Positions 1 through 7,886 of a stretch of DNA of 64,000 bases are shown here, piece after piece. The DNA lies in assembly GCA_033808805.1 (NCBI GenBank), contig JAPXMY010000009.1:1-64000 (forward strand). Direction: 5' to 3'. The translations under genes were made by a program, and so were the position numbers. The stretch is from UBA1783 sp033808805 (GTDB lineage: Bacteria; Bacillota_I; Bacilli_A; Erysipelotrichales; Erysipelotrichaceae). Positions within the stretch are counted from its first letter, which is position 1. Every line of letters starts with the position of its first letter. The notes beneath the pieces were generated by a model. It saw only the letters and a program-made list of their open reading frames with translations. It was not told where the DNA came from and did not search any database.

Positions 1-18
1 TTAAGCGTGGCCGTACCA
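1..18 (+). tRNA. possible 3' end of an upstream tRNA (partial)
   Basis: The first 18 bases could be the last part of a tRNA: a seven-base acceptor strand (8-14), a discriminator A and an encoded CCA at 16-18, six bases before the next tRNA. In the related Bacillus trnB order, an Arg tRNA precedes Pro. Too little is present to fold or name it. Confidence 0.35.
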
Positions 19-23
19 CATAT

Positions 24-100
24 CGGGATGTAGCACAGCTTGGTAGTGCACCTGGTTTGGGACCAGGGGGTCGCAGGTTCGAATCCTGTCATCCCGACCA
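24..100 (+). tRNA. tRNA-Pro(TGG)
   Basis: Full cloverleaf with acceptor CGGGATG/CATCCCG, anticodon stem CCTGG/CCAGG around a loop with TGG, T arm GCAGG-TTCGAAT-CCTGT, and encoded CCA at 98-100. First complete member of a tightly packed tRNA operon. Confidence 0.96.
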
Positions 101-103
101 TGT

Positions 104-180
104 GGCGGGATAGCTTAGTTGGTTAGAGCGCTCGGTTCATACCCGGGAGGTCGTGAGTTCGAATCTCACTCCCGCTACCA
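104..180 (+). tRNA. tRNA-Met(CAT), elongator
   Basis: Cloverleaf with acceptor GGCGGGA/TCCCGCT (a G-T first pair), anticodon loop TTCATAC and encoded CCA. The stem and the CATACCCG side match the Bacillus elongator Met tRNA rather than the initiator or Ile2, both also present here with CAT anticodons. Confidence 0.9.
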
Positions 181-182
181 TT

Positions 183-204
183 AATATATTGGAACCGATA
201 TATT
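183..204 (+). other. spacer hairpin inside the tRNA operon
   Basis: AATATAT (183-189) and ATATATT (198-204) form a seven-base hairpin between the Met and Ile2 tRNAs. It may guide processing of the precursor. Confidence 0.35.
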
Positions 205-207
205 ATT

Positions 208-284
208 GGACCCTTAGCGCAGCTGGTCAGAGCAGTCGGCTCATAACCGATCGGTCGCAGGTTCGAGTCCTGCAGGGTCCACCA
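208..284 (+). tRNA. tRNA-Ile2(CAT), lysidine type
   Basis: Acceptor GGACCCT/AGGGTCC, anticodon loop CTCATAA, encoded CCA. A CAT anticodon with a GGACC acceptor and loop CTCATAA is the hallmark of the Ile(AUA) tRNA whose C34 is changed to lysidine by TilS; generic annotation would call it Met. It sits after elongator Met, as in Bacillus trnB. The D stem GCGC/GAGC has one mismatch. Confidence 0.85.
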
Positions 285-296
285 AAAAAAATCTAC

Positions 297-387
297 GGAG
301 GAATACCCAAGCGGTTGAAGGGTCCGGTCTTGAAAACCGGTAGGTCGTTAGCGCGGCGCCTGGGTTCGAATCCCAGTTCCTCCGCCA
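297..387 (+). tRNA. tRNA-Ser(TGA)
   Basis: Class II tRNA with acceptor GGAGGAA/TTCCTCC, discriminator G, anticodon TGA at 331-333 in loop CTTGAAA, a long variable arm (about 341-359) and encoded CCA. The long arm and the G discriminator identify Ser. Confidence 0.95.
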
Positions 388-398
388 TTCATTAATAT

Positions 399-475
<77 letters not shown>

Positions 476-477
476 AT

Positions 478-553
478 GGTCCGATAGCTCAGTTGGTAGA
501 GCAGTGGACTGAAAATCCACGTGTCGCTGGTTCAATTCCGGCTCGGACCACCA
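478..553 (+). tRNA. tRNA-Phe(GAA)
   Basis: Acceptor GGTCCGA/TCGGACC, anticodon stem GTGGA/TCCAC with loop CTGAAAA (anticodon GAA), encoded CCA. Last tRNA of the operon, followed nine bases later by a terminator. Confidence 0.96.
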
Positions 554-561
554 TGGTAAGC

Positions 562-591
562 AAAGAGTAGTAAATGAGCTACTCTTTTTTC
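562..591 (+). terminator. intrinsic terminator of the tRNA operon
   Basis: Nine-base stem AAAGAGTAG (562-570) / CTACTCTTT (579-587) followed by a run of T. Confidence 0.9.
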
Positions 592-645
592 TTGCATTAT
601 CTTGAGGTTGTATTATTATATTTATAAAAGTTAAGAGGTTTGAAG

Positions 646-1584
646 ATGAATACTATTGTAAATTCTATTGAAATTGTGGCACCTTTACTATTACTGGTAG
701 GATTAGGGGCTTTTTTAAATCAAAGAAAAACTTTATCTAAAAATACGGTCAGTGAATTAAGTTTTCTGATTTCAAAATTTTTTCTACCAACCACAATTTT
801 TATCAACATCTACAACAGTAATATAAAAGAAGACTTTGACATTAAACTTTTTATCTTTTTGACTTTTATTTTTATTCTAGCGGCCTTGATAAATTTTATT
901 TATATCATTATCTTTGTCAAAGATGACAGAAAAAAGTCAGTTTTGATTCAAGCTTCCATCAGAGGTAACTGTACCCTTTTTGCTTTACCTCTTTCCATTA
1001 GTATCTATGGAAATTCTATTGCCGGTATGGCTTCACTGGCGGCGGTTATTATAACTAATTTAAATAATCTTTACTGTATCTCTGTTTTCGAACACTATCA
1101 ACGCGAAAATATCAAGGTTTCAACTCTTTTATACCGTGTTATCCGACATCCTTTAACAATAGGGTTGATTCTGGGCTTAATGATTCAAGTTTTAAAAATT
1201 GAGCTTCCTTTCATTATTTTAAAAACTGTTACTTCAATTTCCAATGCAACTTTGCCTATTGCCTTAATAAATATAGGTGCTTCCTTTGTCTTCAAGCAGA
1301 ATAAGGAAACATTTAAATACATGGGTTTAGCTATTTTTTATAAGTTGGTAATCTACCCTGCCTTAGGGTTAATACTGGCTATTCTTTTAGGTTTTAAAAA
1401 CCAGCAATTGGTCATCATCGCTTCACTTCTAGCTTCTCCAGTTGCAATCAACTCTTATCTGACAGCTGTCAGTTATGATTGTGATTTGGATTTGGCTAAT
1501 GCTACACTGGTCTACTCTTATGTATTTGCGACCATCACACTACCAATATTTATTTCAATAATAAAGTTTATGAATCTAATTTAA
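646..1584 (+). CDS. AEC-family transporter (auxin efflux carrier type permease)
   Basis: A 312-residue, very hydrophobic protein with about ten membrane segments in two groups split by a charged region, the layout of the AEC family (malate, lactate or other organic anion permeases such as MleP and YfdV). The glycine-rich start of the protein and the late segment around ASLLASPVAINSYLTAVSY fit this family. I chose the ATG at 646 because AAGAGG at 633-638 lies seven bases upstream; an in-frame TTG at 640 is too close to that site. Single gene between the tRNA terminator and a convergent terminator. The substrate cannot be read from sequence. Confidence 0.85.
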   Translation: MNTIVNSIEIVAPLLLLVGLGAFLNQRKTLSKNTVSELSFLISKFFLPTTIFINIYNSNIKEDFDIKLFIFLTFIFILAALINFIYIIIFVKDDRKKSVLIQASIRGNCTLFALPLSISIYGNSIAGMASLAAVIITNLNNLYCISVFEHYQRENIKVSTLLYRVIRHPLTIGLILGLMIQVLKIELPFIILKTVTSISNATLPIALINIGASFVFKQNKETFKYMGLAIFYKLVIYPALGLILAILLGFKNQQLVIIASLLASPVAINSYLTAVSYDCDLDLANATLVYSYVFATITLPIFISIIKFMNLI

Positions 1585-1609
1585 AAAATCTCTGTTTTTA
1601 GAGATTTTT
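1584..1609. terminator. bidirectional terminator between convergent genes
   Basis: Ten-base stem AAAAATCTCT (1584-1593) / AGAGATTTTT (1600-1609) with T or A tracts on both sides. It overlaps the stop codons of both the permease and the RsuA-like gene. Confidence 0.85.
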
Positions 1610-2306
1610 ATTTTTTATATTTCAATAGCATTTCCAATTCTTGAGTTGTCAGTTCTCTATATTCTCCTGGGTCTAGATCTTCAGCTTTTAAACCGGCAAA
1701 CTCTACCCTTTTTAGATAGACAACTGTACAGCCAACTTTTTCAAACATCTTTTTAACCTGATGATGCTTTCCTTCCCAGATGGTCAAATAGGCACTGCAA
1801 TCATCAATTTTCTCATAAATTGATCCTTTGGTTGTAAAATCTTTGAAAGCAATAGGATTTTCTAAGATTTCTTTAGCATTTTCAGGTAATTCACTATCTA
1901 GCTGAGCATAATATTTCTTGGCTATATTATTAGTTGGTGACAGTAAAAAATGATTTAACTTACCATCATTGGTAAGAAGCAATACTCCCTCAGTGTCTTT
2001 GTCAAGACGACCGACAATGGCCAGACCTTTACGGTAATCTTCAATCAAATCCAATACTACTGGCTGAGTTTCATCTTTAGTGGCACATAGATAACCAGCA
2101 GGTTTATTCATCAGATAATAAACCTGCTCCTTATAGACAATATCCAGATCATCATAAGAAACAATACTATTTTCTTCAATTCTGATATCAGCTTTTTTAA
2201 CGGTTTTTCCATCTACTCTAATTTTACCCTTGCTGATTATTTTTTTGACTTCACTTCTGGTTCCAAAACCATGATCAGCTAAAAATTTATCTAACCTTAT
2301 TGCCAT
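1608..2306 (-). CDS. rsuA: 16S rRNA pseudouridine synthase, RsuA/RluB/RluE family
   Basis: A 232-residue protein with an N-terminal S4 RNA-binding domain (about 1-60), the segment YLMNKPAGYLCATKDE (64-79) and the catalytic motif GRLDKDTEG (99-107), where Asp102 should be the nucleophile. Length equals E. coli RsuA (231), and the text around the NKP motif is RsuA-like, so uridine 516 of 16S rRNA is the likely target; RluB or RluE specificity cannot be excluded. Its ATG lies inside the last codons of the upstream RNA methylase gene (10-base overlap), so the two rRNA or tRNA modification enzymes are translationally coupled. Confidence 0.88.
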   Translation of the reverse strand: MAIRLDKFLADHGFGTRSEVKKIISKGKIRVDGKTVKKADIRIEENSIVSYDDLDIVYKEQVYYLMNKPAGYLCATKDETQPVVLDLIEDYRKGLAIVGRLDKDTEGVLLLTNDGKLNHFLLSPTNNIAKKYYAQLDSELPENAKEILENPIAFKDFTTKGSIYEKIDDCSAYLTIWEGKHHQVKKMFEKVGCTVVYLKRVEFAGLKAEDLDPGEYRELTTQELEMLLKYKK

Positions 2307-3646
2307 CTGAATCCCACCTCATACATATTTTTTAAAATCCCCTCATTAACCTTGCCAAAGCCTAATGGAAATCCTTCAACACAGACTAAAGCATAACCCT
2401 GAAATTCAAAATCCTGTACTTCCAGTGTTTCTCTTTTCAGATATTTGATTACCCTGATATCATCAAGTTTTAAATCAATTACCTGTTTAAACTGCTCTTT
2501 TTTTAATGATAAGGCAAAAGATGTCGAAGGTTCAAATCTATTGTTTTTAATAGTTCCAACAAGTAAGCCACTTCTGATAGTTCTGATTTTGTTTAAATCT
2601 AAATCATGATGATAGACAAAATATACTTTATCGTTTATGATTTCAAAATTTCCCTTTGTCAAATCAAAATCAACTAAAGTGAAAAATTCTTTTAATACTT
2701 CAGGCATTTCACAGGTTGAATATTGTTTTTTGTCTTGCGGTTTTTGTTTTTTCCCCTTTTGAAGAAGGCAGACAAAATGACCCTCACCTTTGATATTAAA
2801 AGGGTATAATCTGATACAATCCTGCAAATGACTATAGATGCCGCTATTGAAGGAATGATGTTGGATTTTTGGCTTCAACACTTTAAGCTCAGGATATCTT
2901 TTTAAAGCGTAATCTATGACATCTTCATTTTCTTTAACTGAAAATGTACAGGTTGAATAGACAAGCTGACCGCCATCTTTCAGCATCTCTACAGCAGCAG
3001 CAAGTATTTCTTTCTGAATTTCGCTGTAATAATCATTCCCCCTGTTTTTCCAACTTTTAATTAAACCAGAATCTTTTCTAAACATTCCTTCTCCTGAACA
3101 GGGAGCATCAATTAATATCTTATCAAAACAATTCTTCAGCCTGTCTTGAAGATTGGTTAAATCTTCACATATGACCTGGTAGTTTTTTATACCAGCTAAC
3201 TCGATATTCTTTATTAAACCCTGGCATCTTGAAGCACTGATATCATTGGAAATAAGTATTCCAGTATCTTTTAGTTTGCCAGCAAGTTTTGTACTTTTAC
3301 CACCAGGAGCAGCACAGCCATCTAAAACGATATCATCCTTCTCTATTTGCAGCACTTCCGCAGGAAGCATGGCTGATGGTTCCTGCAGATAATATAAGCC
3401 GGCATAATAATATGGGTGTTTAGCCGGCTTATCATCCTGAGCATAATAAAATCCATCATTGGTAAAAGGAATCCTTTCCAACTTGAAAGGAGAAATCCTC
3501 AAGAAATCTTCTACCGATATTTTAAGTGTGTTAACTCTAAGACCATATACTCTTTCATCATTAAAACTATCTAAATAATTCTGATATTTATCCTGGAGTA
3601 AATCCTGCATATTTTCTAAATATTCTTTTGGCAGTTTGTCAATCAT
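2297..3646 (-). CDS. RsmF-like NOL1/NOP2/Sun RNA cytosine-C5 methyltransferase
   Basis: A 449-residue enzyme that should transfer a methyl group from SAM to C5 of a cytosine in rRNA or tRNA. Visible motifs are the SAM site CAAPGGKS (111-118), the PCSGEG motif with the release cysteine C183, and the STCT motif with the catalytic cysteine C233. The part after about residue 290 is a C-terminal extension of the RsmF type (PUA-like region). The N-terminal stretch with YGLRVNTLK is typical of the family. First gene of a two-gene operon with the RsuA-like synthase. Exact target base is not readable. Confidence 0.9.
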   Translation of the reverse strand: MIDKLPKEYLENMQDLLQDKYQNYLDSFNDERVYGLRVNTLKISVEDFLRISPFKLERIPFTNDGFYYAQDDKPAKHPYYYAGLYYLQEPSAMLPAEVLQIEKDDIVLDGCAAPGGKSTKLAGKLKDTGILISNDISASRCQGLIKNIELAGIKNYQVICEDLTNLQDRLKNCFDKILIDAPCSGEGMFRKDSGLIKSWKNRGNDYYSEIQKEILAAAVEMLKDGGQLVYSTCTFSVKENEDVIDYALKRYPELKVLKPKIQHHSFNSGIYSHLQDCIRLYPFNIKGEGHFVCLLQKGKKQKPQDKKQYSTCEMPEVLKEFFTLVDFDLTKGNFEIINDKVYFVYHHDLDLNKIRTIRSGLLVGTIKNNRFEPSTSFALSLKKEQFKQVIDLKLDDIRVIKYLKRETLEVQDFEFQGYALVCVEGFPLGFGKVNEGILKNMYEVGFRWQ

Positions 3647-3720
3647 AAAATCTTCCTTCTTTTTTATTATATAGGAAAATTACTGCTTTTATATTATAAT
3701 TTATATCTGAGGAAGATATT

Positions 3721-4227
3721 ATGGATGAGATATGGGGATTGTGCGATAAGGATGGTAATCCAACGACAATGAAAGTTAAGCGTTTTGAAAAAATACCTGA
3801 AGGTTATTATCATAAAATAGTTCATTTATGTATTATAAATAGCGCAGGCAAACTTTTAAGTCAACAAAGATCAGCCAGTAAATTTGCCTTCCCGCTCTAT
3901 TGGGATATAACCGTAGGAGGAAGCAGTATCTTAGATGAAAATGAAAATCAGGCTATTACTCGTGAACTGAAAGAAGAGTTAGGTCTTGATATTGACTTTA
4001 CCAACATCTCACCAATCTTTTTAATCAAAGGTATAAATTATCTTGATTATTGGTTTTTTATTAAATGTGATGTAGATTTGAATCAGTTGACTCTACAGAA
4101 AGATGAAGTAATTGATGTAGCTTACTACACCATTGAAGAAATAGAAGAGTTAATATCCAAAGACAGATTTGTTGACTACCTTTATTCGGACATGATCAAA
4201 AAAGTGATTTCACTGATGTTCGAATAA
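3721..4227 (+). CDS. Nudix hydrolase family protein
   Basis: A 168-residue protein with the Nudix box from Gly67 (GX5E) through RELKEELGL at about 80-88, so it should be a Mg-dependent hydrolase of a nucleoside-diphosphate-linked compound. The N-terminal part (MDEIWGLCDKDGNPT) and the HKIVHLCII segment resemble the YfcD / IPP-isomerase-like branch of Nudix proteins, whose substrates are mostly unknown. The start ATG follows TGAGGAAG closely. Monocistronic, with its own terminator. Confidence 0.88.
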   Translation: MDEIWGLCDKDGNPTTMKVKRFEKIPEGYYHKIVHLCIINSAGKLLSQQRSASKFAFPLYWDITVGGSSILDENENQAITRELKEELGLDIDFTNISPIFLIKGINYLDYWFFIKCDVDLNQLTLQKDEVIDVAYYTIEEIEELISKDRFVDYLYSDMIKKVISLMFE

Positions 4228-4256
4228 AAAAAGCGGTGGGCAATTCCGCTTTTTTT
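4226..4256 (+). terminator. terminator of the Nudix gene
   Basis: Stem AAAAAAGCGG (4226-4235) / CCGCTTTTTTT (4246-4256) directly at the stop codon, ending in a T run. Confidence 0.88.
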
Positions 4257-4388
4257 GAGATAAGCAACTTTTTAATGGGGTAAATAGAAGTCTCTAACGC
4301 TTATCCCAATTTCATTATAATACCAATAAAATAATAAGTAAACAATTTAATCTATACATTGAAATACTTAAATGTAAGGAGTGGAAAA

Positions 4389-5552
4389 ATGACAGACTTT
4401 CTCTTAAAAACATTTGTTAAAAACTATCAAAAAACGGAAAATAGCGAGGTTAGAAAACATGTCGGCTTTTTAAGCAGCATTGTTGGCTTGATTTGCAATA
4501 TTTTCCTATTTTTAGCTAAGTATATAATGGGGACAATCTCTAACTCCATTGCGATTATCTCCGATGGCTTCAACAATCTTTCTGACTGTTTAAGCAATAT
4601 TATAACTCTGGTCAGCTATAAGTTGGCAGCTCAGCCTGCTGATAAGGACCATCCTTTCGGACATGGAAGAATAGAATATCTTTCTTCTTTAATTATTGCT
4701 GTAATCATCATGCTGGTAGGTTTTTCTTTTCTAAAAAATTCTTTTATTAAAATACTTCATCCTGAAAAAGTTAATTTCAACATCATAACAGTTATCTCCT
4801 TGGCAATATCTATAGTTGTAAAAATATGGATGGGTATTTTCAATAAAAAATTAGGTGAAAAATACAATTCTTCAATTATGTTAGCCACTTCAAAAGACTC
4901 CATAAATGACTCTTATATTACTTTAGTAACACTGTCATCTTTATTTATATCATTATTTACTACTTTACCTGTTGATGGTGTTATTGGCTGTTTAGTTTCA
5001 ATCTTAATTTTGAAAGCTGGTTATGAGATTATAAAGGATACTGTTGATACTTTAATCGGTGCTAAAGCTGATGAAGAAACTGTTCAAGCCATTACTGATT
5101 TAGTACTTTCACATGATGATGTTATTGGAATTCATGATCTGATCGTTCATAATTATGGCCCTGGTCGTTTAATCTGTTCTTTACATGCAGAAGTTGACAG
5201 CAAAAGAGACATGCTGGAAGTCCATGACACGATTGATCTGATTGAAAGGCAACTATATGAAAAACTTAATATTATGGCCTCTATCCATATGGACCCAGTT
5301 GAGGTAGATAATCCACTGGTTATTAAATACAAACAGCTGGTCACTGATATCATTGAAGAAATTGATCCAGAACTAAGTTTTCATGATTTTAGAATTGTAA
5401 CTGGACCAACTCATACCAACTTAATTTTTGATCTTGTAGTAACTCATGATTATATCGGTTCAACCAAAGAACTTAAAAATAAGATTGAAAGTAAAATAAA
5501 AGAAAAAGACGATAGTCTATACACCGTCATTTCTATTGATACCCAATTTTAA
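4389..5552 (+). CDS. cation diffusion facilitator (CDF) metal exporter
   Basis: A 387-residue membrane protein with six predicted membrane segments and a cytoplasmic C-terminal domain. Family marks are DGFNNLSD in TM2 (the DxxxD metal site), the loop HPFGHGRIEYL, and KDSINDSYITL in TM5. These are features of Zn/Fe/Mn CDF antiporters (FieF, MntE, MneP/MneS). A MntP-type exporter and Mn-type riboswitch lie elsewhere in the window, so manganese is possible, but the metal is not readable. The start is the ATG at 4389, with AAGGAG at 4376-4381; an upstream in-frame TTG (4359) overlaps no usable ribosome site. The C-terminus is longer than in FieF (about 90 extra residues). Confidence 0.92.
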   Translation: MTDFLLKTFVKNYQKTENSEVRKHVGFLSSIVGLICNIFLFLAKYIMGTISNSIAIISDGFNNLSDCLSNIITLVSYKLAAQPADKDHPFGHGRIEYLSSLIIAVIIMLVGFSFLKNSFIKILHPEKVNFNIITVISLAISIVVKIWMGIFNKKLGEKYNSSIMLATSKDSINDSYITLVTLSSLFISLFTTLPVDGVIGCLVSILILKAGYEIIKDTVDTLIGAKADEETVQAITDLVLSHDDVIGIHDLIVHNYGPGRLICSLHAEVDSKRDMLEVHDTIDLIERQLYEKLNIMASIHMDPVEVDNPLVIKYKQLVTDIIEEIDPELSFHDFRIVTGPTHTNLIFDLVVTHDYIGSTKELKNKIESKIKEKDDSLYTVISIDTQF

Positions 5553-5575
5553 ATCACGTAAATCGTGATTTTTTT
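5551..5575 (+). terminator. terminator of the CDF gene
   Basis: Stem AAATCACG (5551-5558) / CGTGATTT (5564-5571) followed by T residues. Confidence 0.8.
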
Positions 5576-5597
5576 ATAGTATGATAACCTGTTTCAG

Positions 5598-6251
5598 CTA
5601 TCTGTCGAGTAAAAAACTCTCTATTTCACTGGCACTGGATAAAATCACTTCAGCTCCAGCATCCTTTAAAAACTGATAGTCTCTAAAACCAAAATCGACA
5701 ATAATGTGATCCATACCGCTATTTTTGGCTGTCAGTAAATCAACCTCACTGTCACCGATGTAGATGCATTCTTTAACATCAAAACCAAATTCATTCACAA
5801 TAGAAATAATTGCTTCCCTGTCTGGCTTTCTTTTAACATTTTTCCTTTCACCATGGGCAAAATCAAATAAGCCTTTAAAGTGACTTTCTACCAGAATCTG
5901 AACCTGTCTGTCGCCTTTATTAGAAACAACTGCCAGTTTCATCCCAGCCTTTTTTAGATTTTCCAGCATCTGATAGATTCCTTCATAAGGTTCTGTTTTA
6001 ATATCACAGTGAGCAGAATAATAATCGAGATAATTTTTATATATTTCATTAAACTTTTCTTTCTCTACCTGTTGTCCAAGAACTTTGCTGATCAGATTTA
6101 CACCACCATAACCAAGATTTTTTCTAACTTCTTTGATACTTGCCTTTTTATAGCCATATTTTTCTAAGACATAGTTTACAGCATCAGTAAGGTCCTGCAA
6201 AGTATCCAGGATTGTACCATCTAAATCAAATATTGCCAGTTTATATCTCAT
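5598..6251 (-). CDS. gph: HAD-superfamily phosphatase, phosphoglycolate phosphatase-like
   Basis: A 217-residue HAD hydrolase with motif I FDLDGTILDT (Asp9 nucleophile, Asp11 acid), motif II VVSNKGD around 117, Lys in the KRKPD segment, and motif III YIGDSEVDLLTA. The helical cap between motifs I and II is the Gph/PgmB type. Gph removes phosphate from 2-phosphoglycolate, but small HAD enzymes are promiscuous, so the name is a best guess. It starts three bases after the stop of pcp and is probably co-transcribed with it. Confidence 0.82.
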   Translation of the reverse strand: MRYKLAIFDLDGTILDTLQDLTDAVNYVLEKYGYKKASIKEVRKNLGYGGVNLISKVLGQQVEKEKFNEIYKNYLDYYSAHCDIKTEPYEGIYQMLENLKKAGMKLAVVSNKGDRQVQILVESHFKGLFDFAHGERKNVKRKPDREAIISIVNEFGFDVKECIYIGDSEVDLLTAKNSGMDHIIVDFGFRDYQFLKDAGAEVILSSASEIESFLLDR

Positions 6252-6254
6252 AGT

Positions 6255-6833
6255 TTACTCCCCTAAATTTTCTATTATTACAGTTAATTTATTAACAATT
6301 TCTTTCAAAGTCAGACTGGATGTTTTTCCTTTTGCCTGCTCTGGTAGATAAGGCACATGAACAAAACCAGCTTTTATATTATCTTTATAATGATTTAGCA
6401 CCATATAAATCAGATCATTACAGACAAAAGCTCCAGCAGAAAGAGATACTTCACTATCACTTATTTTAGCCAGTTTTTCAACACTCAGATTAATAAAAAT
6501 ACCATCACTTCCCATTTCATCAATTTTAACGCCATTATATTTATTACCTTCATTATCACAAATATCAGCACTACGATAATTGATGGCTATTTTTTCTATA
6601 CTTACATTTTTTCTTCCTGCTGCCTGTCCGATACATAAGATGACATCAGGTTTTATCTCTTGAGCTTTCTTATAGACTGTATCAAATGCCTTACCATAAA
6701 CTACTGGAACAATCAATTTGGTTAGACTATAATTTCCTATTTTATCCCCAAGTTTTTCTACAGCCAGCAAAGAGGAATTAATACTTTCCTTATTAAATGG
6801 TTCAAAACACGTTATCAATAATTTTTTATTCAT
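6255..6833 (-). CDS. pcp: pyroglutamyl-peptidase I (C15 cysteine peptidase)
   Basis: A 192-residue cytoplasmic peptidase that removes N-terminal pyroglutamate. All three catalytic residues are visible: Glu in NVSIEKIAINYR (about 80), Cys in AGAFVCNDLIY (about 138) and His in GFVHVPYLPEQ (about 159). The family segment NYRSADICDNEG is present. Slightly shorter than the usual 200-215 residues. The ATG at 6833 is preferred; an in-frame TTG one codon upstream is an alternative, since AAGG sits 6 to 9 bases ahead of the two. First gene of a pair with the HAD phosphatase. Confidence 0.93.
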   Translation of the reverse strand: MNKKLLITCFEPFNKESINSSLLAVEKLGDKIGNYSLTKLIVPVVYGKAFDTVYKKAQEIKPDVILCIGQAAGRKNVSIEKIAINYRSADICDNEGNKYNGVKIDEMGSDGIFINLSVEKLAKISDSEVSLSAGAFVCNDLIYMVLNHYKDNIKAGFVHVPYLPEQAKGKTSSLTLKEIVNKLTVIIENLGE

Positions 6834-6955
6834 CAATTTATACCTTACTGTTGCCTTATCTCTTACATTGTAACATCACTATCGATATTCTTTAAAACAA
6901 TTATTTAATTTTTGTAAAAAGGATAATTGTAAAGTAAAATAAAGAAGGGATATTT

Positions 6956-7864
6956 ATGCAAAGAGTTTTAACTTTTATCGTTGACAAAAATAACCACGGC
7001 AAAGACATTGCTGCTTTTTTATTGTCGAAATGTATCTCTCGAGGTTGTATAAGTGCCTTAAAAAATGAAAATGAAGGAATAATGGTAAATGGCAGGACTC
7101 AGTTTACCAATTTTATAGTCAAGGAAAATGATGTAGTCAAAATCTGTTTAACGGAAAAAAATGACTATACTAAAATTGTTCCTAATAAACTGGATTTTAA
7201 AATTGTTTATGAAGATGAAGATATTATTGTTATTGACAAACCAGTCAACATGACTGTTCATCCTTCTTTCAAATACTTTAAAGACAGCCTGGAAAATGGA
7301 CTTGCCTACTATTTTCTAGAAAAAAAACAAGATGTTGTCTGTCATTTTATCAATCGTCTAGATAAAGATACTACAGGACTATTGCTGGTGGCTAAAAATC
7401 GTTTTTCAGCCAATTTCCTATCCATAGCTCTGGGTAAAAAAGAAATAACAAGAAAATATTTGGCTTTAGTTCAGGGACATCCTGAAAAGAAAACAGGCCT
7501 TATAGATGCTCCTATTGAAAGAGAAAATCCACTGTCAATTATTAGAACTGTTGACTTTGAAAATGGTAAAAAAGCTCTTACCAATTATGAGGTTTTAATT
7601 TATAATCCAGAAACTGATGTTTCCTTAATTAAATTGGAACTATTAACTGGTAAAACCCATCAAATCAGGGTCCATATGCAATATATTGGTCATCCCTTGA
7701 TTGGAGATGAACTTTATAATAAATCTAACCGCCAATTAAACAGACAGGCCTTACATAGTTATTATTTAAGTTTTAATCATCCGATAACAAATAAAGCACT
7801 TGTATTTAAAAGTGCGATGCCCTTAGACTTCACTAGATTAGTTAATAAATGTTATAATGTATAA
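6956..7864 (+). CDS. RluA/RluD-family 23S rRNA pseudouridine synthase
   Basis: A 302-residue protein with a degenerate S4-like N-terminus (about 15-75), IDKPVNMTVHPS (93-104) and the catalytic motif NRLDKDTTG (133-141; Asp136 nucleophile), followed by GKTHQIRVHM near 240. This is the RluD branch (B. subtilis YlyB/YjbO type). It starts at an ATG with GAAGGGA upstream. It leads a run of three co-directional genes (22 bases to murD, then 11 bases to murI), so transcription with cell-wall genes is likely. Which uridines it changes cannot be told. Confidence 0.9.
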   Translation: MQRVLTFIVDKNNHGKDIAAFLLSKCISRGCISALKNENEGIMVNGRTQFTNFIVKENDVVKICLTEKNDYTKIVPNKLDFKIVYEDEDIIVIDKPVNMTVHPSFKYFKDSLENGLAYYFLEKKQDVVCHFINRLDKDTTGLLLVAKNRFSANFLSIALGKKEITRKYLALVQGHPEKKTGLIDAPIERENPLSIIRTVDFENGKKALTNYEVLIYNPETDVSLIKLELLTGKTHQIRVHMQYIGHPLIGDELYNKSNRQLNRQALHSYYLSFNHPITNKALVFKSAMPLDFTRLVNKCYNV

Positions 7865-7886
7865 GGTTTGGAAGGTGAGACAATAG

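Noticed and set aside
4257..4388. NiCo (czcD) or other metal riboswitch before the CDF gene
   Set aside because: No conserved core of these classes is visible, and the space is short; only an inverted repeat can be supported.
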